The notes: generated by a model not told the origin, from the letters alone. A DNA stretch of 64,000 nucleotides from Actinoplanes ianthinogenes (GCF_018324205.1 NZ_AP023356.1:620001-684000), one strand, 5' to 3'. Shown: positions 1 through 8,902, numbered from the stretch's first letter. Made by a program: numbers and translations.

Positions 1-353
1 GGCTGCCGCAACCGCAGGCCGCAGCGATCGAGCAGGTCGACGACACCTTCCCGGCCGGGCTGTCCCGGACGGGAGCGACCCGGGTGCGCGCCGTCGAGCA
101 GTTGCTCGCCGCGGTTCCGGCGGCACAGCTCGCGGCGCTGCTTCCGGAGGCGGACGAGGCCCGCGGCGGCCTGCCCGACCCGGACCGGCCGCTGCCGCTG
201 CCCACCGTGCAGACGCTGATGGAACTACGCGCGGGCCTCGGCCTGCTGAGCACCCAGCTGGACCGCGCCCGGCGGATCACCGAGGTCGTGGACGGCATCC
301 AGCAGGCGGTCGACGACAGCTGTCGATCATCACGGAGGGCTACCACTGGGTAA
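1..353 (+). CDS. 3' end of an unidentified gene (truncated at left edge)
   Basis: The reading frame is open from the left edge to a TAA at 351-353, so this is the C-terminal part (about 117 codons) of a gene that starts outside the window. An in-frame GTG at 84 exists, but the open frame continues upstream of it. The visible part is rich in Leu, Ala and charged residues, with a helical look, and ends in a Ser/Arg-rich tail. I recognise no domain and cannot assign a function. The next gene, an acyl-CoA dehydrogenase, starts 56 bases downstream with its own ribosome binding site. Confidence 0.5.
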   Translation, partial: LPQPQAAAIEQVDDTFPAGLSRTGATRVRAVEQLLAAVPAAQLAALLPEADEARGGLPDPDRPLPLPTVQTLMELRAGLGLLSTQLDRARRITEVVDGIQQAVDDSCRSSRRATTG

Positions 354-409
354 CACGCGCGGGTAGCCTGGCGGCCAGGCACCGTCCGCCGTCGGAGGGA
401 TGTACACCG

Positions 410-2308
410 ATGACCACGACGAATGGGAAACCGGCAGACGTCTCCGAGAAGCAGGCCCGGCAGGTCGCCGAGGCCGCCCGGGAGTCCGAGTGGCGCAAGC
501 CCAGCTTCGGCAAGGAGCTGTTTCTCGGCAAGTTCCAGCTGGACCTGATCGAACCCTGGCCGAGCGCCCCGGACAGTCCGGATGCGGACGACTTCCTGCG
601 CAAACTGGACGTCTTCGTGCGCACCGAGCTGGACGGCGACCTGATCGAGCGGGACGCCCGGATTCCCGACGAGGCGTTCCAGGGGCTGGCCCGGCTCGGC
701 GCGTTCGGCATGAAGATCGACAAGGAGTACGGCGGGCTCGGCCTGTCGAACCTGCACTACTGCAAGGCCCTCACGCTGGTCGGCTCGGTCAGCGCGTCGA
801 CCGCGGCACTGCTGTCGGCGCACCAGTCGATCGGGGTGCCACAGCCGCTGAAACTGTTCGGATCCGCCGTACAGAAAAAGGCTTTCCTGCCGCGCCTGGC
901 CGCCGGCGAAGTATCGGCCTTCCTGCTCACCGAGCCCGATGTCGGATCCGACCCGGCGCGTCTCGGCACCGTCGCCGAGCCGGTCGAGGGTGGTTACCGG
1001 CTCAACGGCGTGAAGCTGTGGGCCACCAACGGCACGGTGGCGACGCTGCTGGTGGTGATGGCGCGCGTGCCGGGCAAGGGCATCACCGCGTTCGTGGTCG
1101 AGGGCGACTCCCCCGGCATCACCGTCGAGCGGCGCAACGCGTTCCTCGGCCTGCGCGGCCTGGAGAACAGCGTCACCCGCTTCCACGACGTCTTCGTGCC
1201 CGAGGCGAACGTGATCGGCGGCCTCGGCAAGGGCCTGCGGATCGCGCTGACCACGCTGAACACCGGCCGCCTGTCGCTGCCCGCGATGTGCGTCGGCGCC
1301 GGCAAGCGCGCCCTGACCATCGCCCGCGAGTGGTCCGCGGACCGGGTGCAGTGGGGCCGCTCGGTCGGCACCCACGAGGCGGTGGCCAAGAAGATCGCGT
1401 TCATCGCCGCGACCACCTACGCGATGGAGTCGATGCTCGACCTCTGCTGCCTGATCGCCGACGACGCGCGCAACGACATCCGGATCGAGGCCGCGCTGGT
1501 CAAGCTGTTCGCCAGCGAGATGGGCTGGCAGATCGCCGACGAGCTGATCCAGATCCGCGGCGGCCGCGGTTACGAGACCGCCGAGTCGCTGCGGGCCCGC
1601 GGCGAGCGCCCCGCCGAGGCCGAGCAGATCCTGCGGGACATGCGGATCAACCGGATCTTCGAGGGCTCCACCGAGATCATGCACCTGCTGATCGCCCGGG
1701 AGGCGGTCGACGCGCATCTCACGGTCGCCGGCGACATCATCGACCCGGACGCCGACCTGGCCCGCAAGGCCCGCGCCGGGGTGCGAGCCGGCGGCTTCTA
1801 CGCACGGTGGCTGCCCACCCTCGCGGTCGGCAAGGGCCAGAACCCGGTCGAGTACGCCCGGTTCGGCCCCCTCGCGGCCCATCTGCGGTACGTCGAGCGC
1901 GCGTCCCGCAAACTCGCCCGTTCGACGTTCTACGCGATGTCCCGCTGGCAGGGGAAGCTGGAGCGCAAACAGGGCTTCCTCGGGCGGATCGTGGACATCG
2001 GCGCCGAACTGTTCGCGATGTCGGCGGCGTGCGTGCGGGCCAACGCCTCGCAGCAGCGCGCCCAGCTCGAACTGGCCGACCTGTTCTGCCGGCAGGCGCG
2101 GCTGCGGACCGAGGCGCTCTTCGCCGGGCTCTGGGACAACACCGACTCGCTCGACGTGACGGCGGCCAAGCGGGTCCTGGACGGTCACTATGCGTTCCTG
2201 GAGGAGGGCGTCGTGCACCCGGCGTCCGAGGCGGCGTGGGTGGCGCCCTGGCTGCCCGGCGCGTCCGGCGCGCAGGACGTCCGGCGACGCATTCCTCCTG
2301 CTCAATGA
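410..2308 (+). CDS. acyl-CoA dehydrogenase, long (VLCAD-like) type
   Basis: This 632-residue flavoenzyme should catalyse FAD-dependent alpha,beta-dehydrogenation of acyl-CoA thioesters in fatty acid beta-oxidation. The first family signature lies near residues 172-183 (LLTEPDVGSDPA). The second region near 408-425 contains IFEGSTEIM, whose Glu (about 418) is in the position of the catalytic base of medium and very-long-chain enzymes. The protein is about 230 residues longer than a standard ~390-residue family member because of a C-terminal helical extension, as in VLCAD-like bacterial FadE proteins. ATG 410 was chosen because GGAGG lies at 394-398. The gene stands alone, with no electron-transfer flavoprotein nearby. 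Chain-length specificity cannot be told. Confidence 0.9.
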   Translation: MTTTNGKPADVSEKQARQVAEAARESEWRKPSFGKELFLGKFQLDLIEPWPSAPDSPDADDFLRKLDVFVRTELDGDLIERDARIPDEAFQGLARLGAFGMKIDKEYGGLGLSNLHYCKALTLVGSVSASTAALLSAHQSIGVPQPLKLFGSAVQKKAFLPRLAAGEVSAFLLTEPDVGSDPARLGTVAEPVEGGYRLNGVKLWATNGTVATLLVVMARVPGKGITAFVVEGDSPGITVERRNAFLGLRGLENSVTRFHDVFVPEANVIGGLGKGLRIALTTLNTGRLSLPAMCVGAGKRALTIAREWSADRVQWGRSVGTHEAVAKKIAFIAATTYAMESMLDLCCLIADDARNDIRIEAALVKLFASEMGWQIADELIQIRGGRGYETAESLRARGERPAEAEQILRDMRINRIFEGSTEIMHLLIAREAVDAHLTVAGDIIDPDADLARKARAGVRAGGFYARWLPTLAVGKGQNPVEYARFGPLAAHLRYVERASRKLARSTFYAMSRWQGKLERKQGFLGRIVDIGAELFAMSAACVRANASQQRAQLELADLFCRQARLRTEALFAGLWDNTDSLDVTAAKRVLDGHYAFLEEGVVHPASEAAWVAPWLPGASGAQDVRRRIPPAQ

Positions 2309-2373
2309 GGTTGTGATGACTCTCGGGTAGGGTGGGGAGGCGTAAAGACGAGCGAAACGGGGAGCCGTCCGGG

Positions 2374-3234
2374 GTGGGAAAGACCGATCACTTCGCCATG
2401 GCGTACGCCCGGCGGATCCGCCGCCCCGAAACCGACAGTCACGACCTGCTTCGCCCGCCGAGTCGGCACTCCGGCCGCAACGACGGTCGGTGGGGCTTCT
2501 GGTCGCCGCCGGTGGACCGCTCCGGGCGTACCGTAAAACTCGCCCGCGAGGCGGAGCGGGTCGAGCTCAAGGTGGTCTCCTCGGAGCGGCAGTGCCGCGC
2601 GCTCGACCTGGAGCGGCACGCGGTGCGGACCCGGCGGGTCTTCTTCCTGGACACCCCGGACCTGGCGCTGGACCGGCACGGTCTGATCGTCCGGGTCCGG
2701 GACATGGGTGGGCGTCCCGACGACGCGGTGGTCAAGCTGCGCCCGATGGCCTCGCACACGCTGCCGAAATGGCTGCGCCGGAGGAACTCGCTCGAGGTGG
2801 AGATCGACGCCATGCCGGGGCGCCGGGTCTGCTCCGGCTCGCTCAAGGCCCGGCTGGGCCGCGGCACGGTGGCCCGCACCCTGGCGGCCGGGCGTCCGCT
2901 GGCCAAGCTGCTGCCGCAGCCGCAGCGCCGGCTGCTCGCCGCGTGCGGCCCGACCGGCCTGTCGCTGGGTGACCTGGTGATGTTCGGCCCGGTCGAGGTG
3001 CACAAGTACAAGATCCAGCCGGACGGCTTCGACCGGCACCTGGCCGCCGAGCGGTGGACGTACCCGGACGGCTCGACGATCCTGGAGCTGTCCACCCGCT
3101 GCCCGGTCGGCAAGGCGCCGGAGGTGGCCGCCCACCTGACCGAGGTGCTCGCCGCGCACGGCATCGTCCCGTCCGAGCCGCAGCTCACCAAGACCGACAT
3201 GACGCTGCGCTTCTTCGCCGAGGCTGCCGCGTAA
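2374..3234 (+). CDS. CYTH-like domain protein
   Basis: About 286 residues from a GTG at 2374, preceded by GGGGAG at 2359-2364; ATG 2398 is an alternative and GTG 2332 is less likely. After a basic, low-complexity N-terminus the protein carries features of the CYTH (CyaB/thiamine triphosphatase) tunnel fold. These are an acidic-basic strand VELKV near residue 65, alternating charged strands (VRVRD, VVKLRP, SLEVEID, VHKYKI) and a late ERWTYPDGSTILELS strand. CYTH enzymes bind triphosphates with metal. The signature here is weaker than the canonical ExExK, so catalysis is unproven. A polyphosphate-related or regulatory role is a guess. Confidence 0.55.
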   Translation: MGKTDHFAMAYARRIRRPETDSHDLLRPPSRHSGRNDGRWGFWSPPVDRSGRTVKLAREAERVELKVVSSERQCRALDLERHAVRTRRVFFLDTPDLALDRHGLIVRVRDMGGRPDDAVVKLRPMASHTLPKWLRRRNSLEVEIDAMPGRRVCSGSLKARLGRGTVARTLAAGRPLAKLLPQPQRRLLAACGPTGLSLGDLVMFGPVEVHKYKIQPDGFDRHLAAERWTYPDGSTILELSTRCPVGKAPEVAAHLTEVLAAHGIVPSEPQLTKTDMTLRFFAEAAA

Positions 3235-3300
3235 CCCCGGGGTACTACCAGGGATCTAGCTCCACGGGATGATGTCCACTCGGTAGTCCTACCGCGACAC

Positions 3301-3325
3301 TCCACCGGACAGACGTCCGGAGGAG
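3301..3325 (+). promoter_or_regulatory. hairpin that overlaps the ribosome binding site of the Abhydrolase_9 gene
   Basis: CCGGAC (3305-3310) can pair with GTCCGG (3315-3320), and flanking TCC/GGA extend the stem across one A-A mismatch. The right arm runs into the GGAGGAG ribosome binding site (3319-3325) of the gene starting at 3331. Just upstream, CGGTAG-TC-CTACCG (3281-3294) is a perfect short palindrome that may be an operator. Function is inferred from position only. Confidence 0.35.
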
Positions 3326-3330
3326 CAGCG

Positions 3331-4827
3331 ATGGCAGGAATCCGCCGCAATGTGACCGGTTCCATGATGGCGACCGTGCTGGTCTGCCTGTCACTGACCC
3401 CGTCACTGCTGCCACGCACCTGGATCACCCAGGGGATCGTCAGCGGTTTGTGCGCGGTCACCGGGTACGCCCTCGGCTGCCTGCTGAGCCGGTTGGCCGG
3501 GCTGGTCGTCGAGGTGCGCGTGCCACGCTGGGCCTGGCCGTCGTTCATCGCCGTCGCCGTGCCCACGACGGCGTTCTTCACCTACCGGGGATGGTGCTGG
3601 CAGCAGGAGATCAGCGGGCTGATCGGGGTGCCCGGGCCGTCCCCGGTGACCTGGCCCGCGCTGCTGCCGGTGACCGCCGCCATCCTGGCCGGGGCGGTCG
3701 GTGCCGGACGTCTGCTGCGGCGCGTCGTGACCTCCCTCCAGCACCGGGAACACCGGCATCGGGCCGCCGCCGCGGTGGTGGCGTTCTGCACGCTGGCCCC
3801 GGCCGGAGCGGTCGGGGCGCCGGGGCCGCTCGACACCCTGTCCCAGGCGCTGGACCGCCGGGTCACCGGCGCGGTGGCGCCGGTCGAGGCGACCCGCTCG
3901 GGCAGCCCCACCTCCTTCGCGCCGTGGGACACGCTGGGCCGGGAGGGCCGGTCCTTCGTCACCAGCGGGCGGTCCCCGCACGCCACGCAGCCGATCCGGG
4001 TCTACGTCGGACTGCGGACCGCGCCGACCGCCCGGGACCGGGCCCGCGTCGCCGTCGCGGAGCTCCAGCGCACCGGCGCCTTCCGCCGCAAGGCGCTCTG
4101 CCTGGTCATCCCGACCGGCACCGGCTGGATCGACGAACCGACCGTGCAGGCCCTGGAGGCCGAGTACGACGGCGACACCGCGGTCGTCGTCGTCCAGTAC
4201 GGCGCCCTGCCCAGCTGGCTCTCCCTGCTCACCGAGCCGGACCAGGCCGAGGAGTCCGCACACGACCTGCTCGACGAGGTGCACCAGGTCTGGTCGCGGC
4301 TGCCCGCCGGCACCCGGCCCAAGCTGCTCCTGTATGGCCACAGCCAGGGCGCCCTCGCCGCGCAGTCCCCGTTCGACTCGGCCGGCGGTCTGCTCGGCGA
4401 GGTCGACGGGGCGCTGATCAGTGGCCCACCGAACGCCAGCCCCCTCTGGAACGGCCTGGTCGGCGCCCGCAGCCGGACCTCGACCGAGGTCGCGCCGGAC
4501 CTGCCCGGACAGCCCGGCGTCCGGTTCGCCACCGGGCCGGCCGACCTGACCGGCCCGTCACACCCGCGCCTGGTCTTTCTCCAGCACTCCACCGACCCGG
4601 TGGTCTGGTGGTCGACGGACCTGATCCTGCGTCGTCCGGACTGGCTGCGGGAGCGGCGCGGCGCCGCGGTGCTGCCGGCCGTGCGCTGGATCCCGCTGGT
4701 CACGTTCTGGCAGGTCTCCGGCGATCTGCTGAAGGCCCTCGACGTCCCGGCCGGTTACGGGCACGGGTATGGCGACGAGGCGCCCGCCGCCTGGCGCCTG
4801 ATCATCGGTCGAACGTCCGCGGGCTGA
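3331..4827 (+). CDS. membrane alpha/beta-hydrolase (Abhydrolase_9 type)
   Basis: A 498-residue protein with an N-terminal membrane part (hydrophobic segments near residues 10-55, 68-85, 108-128 and 143-160) and a cytosolic or extracellular hydrolase part from about 200. The nucleophile elbow GHSQG is at about 336-340, with Ser 338 as the predicted nucleophile. The two-part layout and the VYVGLRTA and GWIDEP motifs match the actinobacterial Abhydrolase_9/Abhydrolase_9_N architecture. That family has no firmly established substrate; esterase or lipase activity is expected. Start ATG 3331 has an excellent GGAGGAG site that lies in a possible hairpin. Monocistronic as far as can be seen. Confidence 0.85.
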   Translation: MAGIRRNVTGSMMATVLVCLSLTPSLLPRTWITQGIVSGLCAVTGYALGCLLSRLAGLVVEVRVPRWAWPSFIAVAVPTTAFFTYRGWCWQQEISGLIGVPGPSPVTWPALLPVTAAILAGAVGAGRLLRRVVTSLQHREHRHRAAAAVVAFCTLAPAGAVGAPGPLDTLSQALDRRVTGAVAPVEATRSGSPTSFAPWDTLGREGRSFVTSGRSPHATQPIRVYVGLRTAPTARDRARVAVAELQRTGAFRRKALCLVIPTGTGWIDEPTVQALEAEYDGDTAVVVVQYGALPSWLSLLTEPDQAEESAHDLLDEVHQVWSRLPAGTRPKLLLYGHSQGALAAQSPFDSAGGLLGEVDGALISGPPNASPLWNGLVGARSRTSTEVAPDLPGQPGVRFATGPADLTGPSHPRLVFLQHSTDPVVWWSTDLILRRPDWLRERRGAAVLPAVRWIPLVTFWQVSGDLLKALDVPAGYGHGYGDEAPAAWRLIIGRTSAG

Positions 4828-4839
4828 TCACCCTCCGTT

Positions 4840-4926
4840 GATCACCGTGCGGCCGGCCCGAAAACGCCGATCACCGTGCGGCCCGCCTGGGAATGTCGAT
4901 CACCGTGCGGGCGGCGCGGGAACGGC
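4840..4926 (+). repeat. three 29-bp direct repeats
   Basis: The 13-mer GATCACCGTGCGG recurs exactly 29 bases apart, at 4840, 4869 and 4898. Each copy is followed by a similar GC-rich segment ending in GGAAnG-like sequence. The third copy runs into the 3' end of the neighbouring minus-strand gene and supplies its stop codon. A related single unit is found at 8874-8902. Confidence 0.8.
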
Positions 4927-5403
4927 GGCCACGGCGGCGGCCGCCACGGCGTAGGGCACCAGGGCGACGAGGCCGTAGAACCAGCCGGGTTGGACGGCAC
5001 CGCCGGGGATCAAGGGCTGGACGAGCAGCAACGCGACGCCCAGCAGCGTCCAGGCACCGAAGGCGGCGAGCCCGGCGGGACGGACGCCCACCAGGCGCAT
5101 GCCCAGCCAGTTGGCGATCGGCACCCCGATCACGTAGGCGCCGAGGCCCATCAGCAGCGTCTGAAAGCCCCGGAAATCGCCGGTCTCCTGGCGATGGTTC
5201 GCCACCAGAACGGCGGCCACGACGGTGATCAGCACCAGGCCGTACCCCGCGGCCAGCACGGTGACCGTGGCCAGCCGCATCAGATGCCGCGGCCCGAGGG
5301 CGGCTTTCGCCGATCGCCAGGCCATCAGCCGCCGGACGCAGAGCACCGCGAAGACGATCGCGCCGAGGTAGATCACATCGAACAGAATCACATTGTTGAT
5401 CAT
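4900..5403 (-). CDS. small integral membrane protein, unknown function
   Basis: A 167-residue hydrophobic protein with about five membrane segments (roughly residues 4-20, 42-66, 82-103, 110-130 and 140-160). It starts at ATG 5403 with only a weak upstream ribosome site. Its stop codon lies in the third unit of the 29-bp repeat. It is divergent from a TetR gene, and a palindromic operator (5447-5468) sits between them, so it is a candidate target of that regulator. No family recognised. Its length and topology would also fit a DoxX-like or small permease-like protein. Confidence 0.7.
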   Translation of the reverse strand: MINNVILFDVIYLGAIVFAVLCVRRLMAWRSAKAALGPRHLMRLATVTVLAAGYGLVLITVVAAVLVANHRQETGDFRGFQTLLMGLGAYVIGVPIANWLGMRLVGVRPAGLAAFGAWTLLGVALLLVQPLIPGGAVQPGWFYGLVALVPYAVAAAAVAAVPAPPAR

Positions 5404-5446
5404 GACGATCCGGGCTCCGTCACCGGACAGCGGGCCCCCTTGCCCG

Positions 5447-5468
5447 GTTTAGGATGGCCGTCCTAAAC
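5447..5468. promoter_or_regulatory. palindromic operator for the adjacent TetR regulator
   Basis: GTTTAGGATGG and CCGTCCTAAAC form an 11-bp inverted repeat with a single mismatched pair. It lies 35 bases upstream of the TetR start (5503) and 44 bases from the divergent membrane protein start (5403). The position fits autorepression and control of both directions. The regulator assignment is inferred. Confidence 0.7.
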
Positions 5469-5502
5469 TCTTGCTTCGGAACGGCGTCGGGCTCCGGAGG
5501 CG

Positions 5503-6102
5503 ATGGTGGACAAGAGTGTGGCGACGCGGGCGCAGATCGTGACCGCGGCCGACCGGCTGTTCTATCAGCACGGGTTCGAGCACACCTCGTTCACCGCCAT
5601 CGCGGAGGCGGTGCGGATCTCGCGGGGGAATTTCTACTACTACTTCAAGACCAAGGACGAGATTCTCGCCGCGGTGATCGAGGAGCGGCTGGCCGCGACC
5701 CGGGAGATGCTCCGGCGGTGGGAGGCTTCCGACCCGGCCGGGCGGATCCGGTCGTTCATCCGCATCGTGGTGACCAACGGGCCGGACATCCAGCGTTACG
5801 GCTGCCCGGTCGGCACCCTCACCACCGAGCTGGCCAAGGTGGAGCATCCGTCCCGGCCGGCGGCCGTCGCGCTGTTCACGCTGTTCCGCGAGTGGCTGGC
5901 CGAGCAGTTCACCGCGCTCGGACGCGGCGCCGACGCGGACGCGCTGGCCCTGCACGTGCTCGCTCTCAGCCAGGGGATCGCCACCCTGTCCCACGCCTTC
6001 GGCGACGACGATTTCGTACGCCGGGAGGTGGCGAGCCTGGAGACCTGGCTCGCCACCGTCATCGACCGACCGGAAGGAAACAGATGTTCATCGTTCTGCT
6101 GA
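5503..6102 (+). CDS. TetR-family transcriptional regulator
   Basis: A 199-residue regulator. The N-terminal DNA-binding domain (about residues 8-55) shows the usual TetR pattern, with FTAIAEAVRISRGNFYYYFKT covering the recognition helix and the following Phe-Tyr turn. The C-terminal ligand domain contains a YGCPVGTL segment seen in a TetR subgroup with Cys near the pocket. Start ATG 5503 follows GGAGGCG. The gene overlaps the next, a YciI-like gene, by 19 bases, so the two are co-transcribed. The operator at 5447-5468 is the likely binding site. Confidence 0.88.
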   Translation: MVDKSVATRAQIVTAADRLFYQHGFEHTSFTAIAEAVRISRGNFYYYFKTKDEILAAVIEERLAATREMLRRWEASDPAGRIRSFIRIVVTNGPDIQRYGCPVGTLTTELAKVEHPSRPAAVALFTLFREWLAEQFTALGRGADADALALHVLALSQGIATLSHAFGDDDFVRREVASLETWLATVIDRPEGNRCSSFC

Positions 6103-6371
6103 GGTTCGCCGAGAACAGGGGCGCCGCGGCGCAGTACATGGCCGGGCACCGGGCGTGGCTCGAGCAGGGCCTGGACGACGGGGTGTTCCTGCTGGCCGGC
6201 AGCATCCAGCCGGGGCTGGGCGGGGCGGTCCTGGCGCACGGCGCCGACCGCGCCGAGGTGGAGCGCCGGGTCGCCGCCGACCCGTTCGTGGCCGAGCGAG
6301 TCGTCGACGCGGAGATCATCGAGATCGCGCCGGGCCTGGCCGACAAGCGCCTCGACTTCCTGCTGACCTGA
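6084..6371 (+). CDS. YciI-like protein
   Basis: A 95-residue protein starting at ATG 6084, with GGAAGGAAA just upstream inside the end of the TetR gene. The MFIVLLRF start, the central GHRAWLEQGLDDG segment and the ADPF motif are those of the small dimeric ferredoxin-like YciI/YCII family. In several members a His-Asp pair is thought to be catalytic; His and Asp residues are present here in GHRAWLEQGLDD. The true reaction is unknown for most of the family. The operon with TetR suggests inducible expression in response to a small molecule. Confidence 0.8.
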   Translation: MFIVLLRFAENRGAAAQYMAGHRAWLEQGLDDGVFLLAGSIQPGLGGAVLAHGADRAEVERRVAADPFVAERVVDAEIIEIAPGLADKRLDFLLT

Positions 6372-6398
6372 GAGGCGCGCCCCGGCAGAACGTCGAAT

Positions 6399-6424
6399 GC
6401 CCGATCTTTGCCACTATGTCGGGC
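6399..6424 (+). terminator. weak hairpin downstream of the YciI-like gene
   Basis: GCCCGA (6399-6404) and TCGGGC (6419-6424) form a 6-bp stem with a 14-base loop, 28 bases after the YciI stop and 55 bases before the histidine kinase. There is no T-tract. It may end the TetR/YciI transcript, but the evidence is modest. Confidence 0.3.
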
Positions 6425-6478
6425 GTACGCTGACTCCCGGGCGGACAGCGCCGGCCTCACGACATCCAGGGACCGCAC

Positions 6479-8107
6479 ATGCCCTCGCGATCAGCACCGG
6501 TGTACTGCTCGGGCACCGTCGTCGGCGACCCCGGCCAGGTGCTCGCGGTCGCCCTCCAGGCCTACATCGCGATCGAGCCGACCGGCCGGGTCATCGGCTG
6601 GAACCCGGCCGCGGAGAACACCTTCGGATATCGGCGGGGCGAGGCCTGCGGCCGCGACCTCGCCGACCTGATCATCCCGGCGCGGCTGCGGGACGCGCAC
6701 CGCGCCGGACTGGTCCGGCTCGCCGCCGGCGGGCCGGCCCGGGTGCTCGGGCAGGCCCTGTCCCTGGTCGCCGTTCACCAGGACGGCCACGAGTTCCCGA
6801 TCGACCTGATGCTGACCGCCACCGACGAGTCGTGCGGGACGGTCTTCCACGCGTTCGTCACCGACACCACCGTCAGCCGGCGCGTGAGCCGGTACGCCGC
6901 GGTGGAGTCGGCCGTCAACCGCGGTCTCGCCGAGGCCGGCACCTACGCCGCGGCGGCCGGCCGGGTCGTCGAGGCGCTCGGCGTGCACATGGACTGGCCG
7001 GTCGCCGAGCTGTGGCTGGCCGACACCGAACGGCGGCTGATCACCTGCATCGCCCGGCACACCGCACCCGGGCTGCGGCTCGGCGCCTTCGCGTTCACCG
7101 AGCTGGAGCCGGGTGTCGGCCTGCCCGGCACCGTCTACCAGCAGTCCCGCCCGCGCTGGATCCCCGACCTGGTCGCCGACCGGACGTCGCCGCGCAGCCG
7201 GATCGCCGCCGCCATCGGCCTGCACGTCGCCGTCGGCGTCCCGGTGCACGGCGGCGGACACACCCAGGGCGCGCTGTGCGTTTACGGCAACCGGGCCGAG
7301 CACCCCGAGGAAACGCTGATCACCCTGCTGTCCGGGATCGCCGCCCAGGTCGGGCAGTACCTCGAACGGCGCCGCGCCGAGGAGCTCGACATCGAGCTGG
7401 CCCGCACCAAGGACGAGTTCCTCGCCCTGGTCACCCACGAGCTGCGCAACCCGCTCGCGGTGATCACCGCGACCACCGCGCTGTTCGACGAGGAGATCGG
7501 CACCCTCGACGACGACGGGCAACGCAAGCTGGTCCACACCATCGCCGGCAGCTCCCAGCGGCTGACCGTGCTCGTCGACGACCTGCTCGACCTGGCCCGT
7601 CTGGAGTCCGGCCACCTGGCCCTGCACCCCACCCACACCGACCTGGGCCACATCATCCGGGACGCCGCCCAGGACCTCACCGGGCCGCTCGCCGGCAAGG
7701 GCCTGACCCTGATCCTGCACGTCCCGGACCCGCTGCCGCTGTACGCCGACCCGGACCGGCTCCGCCAGGTCGCCGACAACCTGCTGTCGAACGCCGTCAA
7801 GTACACCCCCGACGGCGGGACGATCACCGTCACGGCGGCCATCGACGCTGTCCACGAGGAGATCACCTGGACGGTGACCGACACCGGCATCGGCATCCCG
7901 GCCGGCGAGCGGCACCGGATGTTCCGGCGCTTCTACCGCGCCTCCAGCGCCATCGACCGGCGCATCCCCGGCACCGGCCTGGGCCTGGTCATCACCCGGG
8001 CCATCGTCGAGGGCCACCACGGCAGCATCACCCTCGGCGACCAGATCGGCCCGGGCACCACGTTCCGCCTCAGGCTGCCGGTCAAGGCCCCGCTGGCCGG
8101 CTCCTGA
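6479..8107 (+). CDS. PAS-GAF sensor histidine kinase (orphan)
   Basis: A 542-residue soluble kinase. It has a PAS domain at about 20-130 (IEPTGRVIGWNPAAENTFGY), a GAF domain at about 145-295, a HisKA helix with the H-box HELRNPL (His 320), and an HATPase_c domain with N-box DNLLSNAVKYTPDGG, G1 DTGIGIP and G2 GTGLGL. It should autophosphorylate on the histidine in response to a signal bound or sensed by PAS/GAF. No membrane segment is seen, so sensing is cytosolic. There is no response regulator next to it, so its partner is elsewhere. ATG 6479 has a poor ribosome site (GGGACCGCAC). Confidence 0.93.
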   Translation: MPSRSAPVYCSGTVVGDPGQVLAVALQAYIAIEPTGRVIGWNPAAENTFGYRRGEACGRDLADLIIPARLRDAHRAGLVRLAAGGPARVLGQALSLVAVHQDGHEFPIDLMLTATDESCGTVFHAFVTDTTVSRRVSRYAAVESAVNRGLAEAGTYAAAAGRVVEALGVHMDWPVAELWLADTERRLITCIARHTAPGLRLGAFAFTELEPGVGLPGTVYQQSRPRWIPDLVADRTSPRSRIAAAIGLHVAVGVPVHGGGHTQGALCVYGNRAEHPEETLITLLSGIAAQVGQYLERRRAEELDIELARTKDEFLALVTHELRNPLAVITATTALFDEEIGTLDDDGQRKLVHTIAGSSQRLTVLVDDLLDLARLESGHLALHPTHTDLGHIIRDAAQDLTGPLAGKGLTLILHVPDPLPLYADPDRLRQVADNLLSNAVKYTPDGGTITVTAAIDAVHEEITWTVTDTGIGIPAGERHRMFRRFYRASSAIDRRIPGTGLGLVITRAIVEGHHGSITLGDQIGPGTTFRLRLPVKAPLAGS

Positions 8108-8854
8108 TCAGCGGGGCTGGTCGAACTGCCGGGAGATGACGTGCACGCGGTTGGCGGTGTGGTCGGCGCGGACCGTGTCCAGGCCCTTGCGGTCCAGGTC
8201 GGCCGCGTAGTCGCCCTGGCCCGGGGTGAGCGCCATCATCGCGATGTGCTGGTCGTGTGAGAAATCCGCGAGGTCCTCGGCCATCACGGCCTTCATGAGC
8301 GCGTCCGCCACCGGCTGCGCGCCCTCGTCGACCGCGATCTGAACCATAAGGTGCTCCTGACCGGTGTCGGCCCACCTCGCGTGCGCGATCCACACGCACC
8401 GCACCTGCGGATGCCGCAGGATCCGCGCCGCGAACGCGTCCCGCAGCGCCACCGCGACCGGATGCGTCGACCAGGTCAGCATCACGCTCCGGCCACCCGG
8501 ATCCTGCTGGATCAGCGCGTGGCTCACCAGGGCCAGCGGGAGCCTCGCCCACTCCCGGGTGGCGAACAGGGCGAGCTTCTCGACACCGGTCGCCTGGTGG
8601 ATGTCGATGAGCCGGGCGGCGTCGCAGTGCACGGACCCGGCGGCTTGCGGCTGCCACTGCTGCCGGCAGGCCTCGCTGGTGTAGCCGGGCAGCATCGGGC
8701 CGGAGTCGCGGTCACCGATGAACTGCACCTTGCCGCCCTCACTGACCGGCACGAACACGCCGCCGGCGAGGAGCGCGGCGAGCAGGGCGTCGGCCTCGTC
8801 GCCGGGCCGGCCGCGGTCGAGGACGGCGGCGAGGTCATCGTTGGAACCGGACAC
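8108..8854 (-). CDS. SseB-like protein
   Basis: A 248-residue protein with an N-terminal SseB-type domain (about 8-115; residues FVPV, VQFIGD and LPGYTS are typical) and a C-terminal SseB_C-type domain (about 120-225; VWIAHA, HLMVQIAVD). In Escherichia coli SseB is linked to enhanced serine sensitivity, but the molecular role is not settled. The stop codon touches the end of the convergent histidine kinase gene at 8107/8108. A strong hairpin at 8891-8967 separates it from the transporter gene upstream, so it has its own promoter. Confidence 0.75.
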   Translation of the reverse strand: MSGSNDDLAAVLDRGRPGDEADALLAALLAGGVFVPVSEGGKVQFIGDRDSGPMLPGYTSEACRQQWQPQAAGSVHCDAARLIDIHQATGVEKLALFATREWARLPLALVSHALIQQDPGGRSVMLTWSTHPVAVALRDAFAARILRHPQVRCVWIAHARWADTGQEHLMVQIAVDEGAQPVADALMKAVMAEDLADFSHDQHIAMMALTPGQGDYAADLDRKGLDTVRADHTANRVHVISRQFDQPR

Positions 8855-8873
8855 GGGCTGATCGTAAACCGTC

Positions 8874-8902
8874 GATCAGCGTGCGGGTTGCCCCGGAACG
8901 CC
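8874..8902 (+). repeat. single unit related to the 29-bp repeat at 4840
   Basis: GATCAGCGTGCGG followed by a 16-base GC-rich tail ending in GGAACGCC has the same length and pattern as the three units at 4840-4926. It abuts the large hairpin at 8891, so its tail forms part of the left arm. Confidence 0.55.

Noticed and set aside
2302..3581. Long minus-strand frames opposite the CYTH-like gene
   Set aside because: Shadow translations rich in Arg/Pro/Ser/Val; the plus strand has the CYTH-like strands and a ribosome site.
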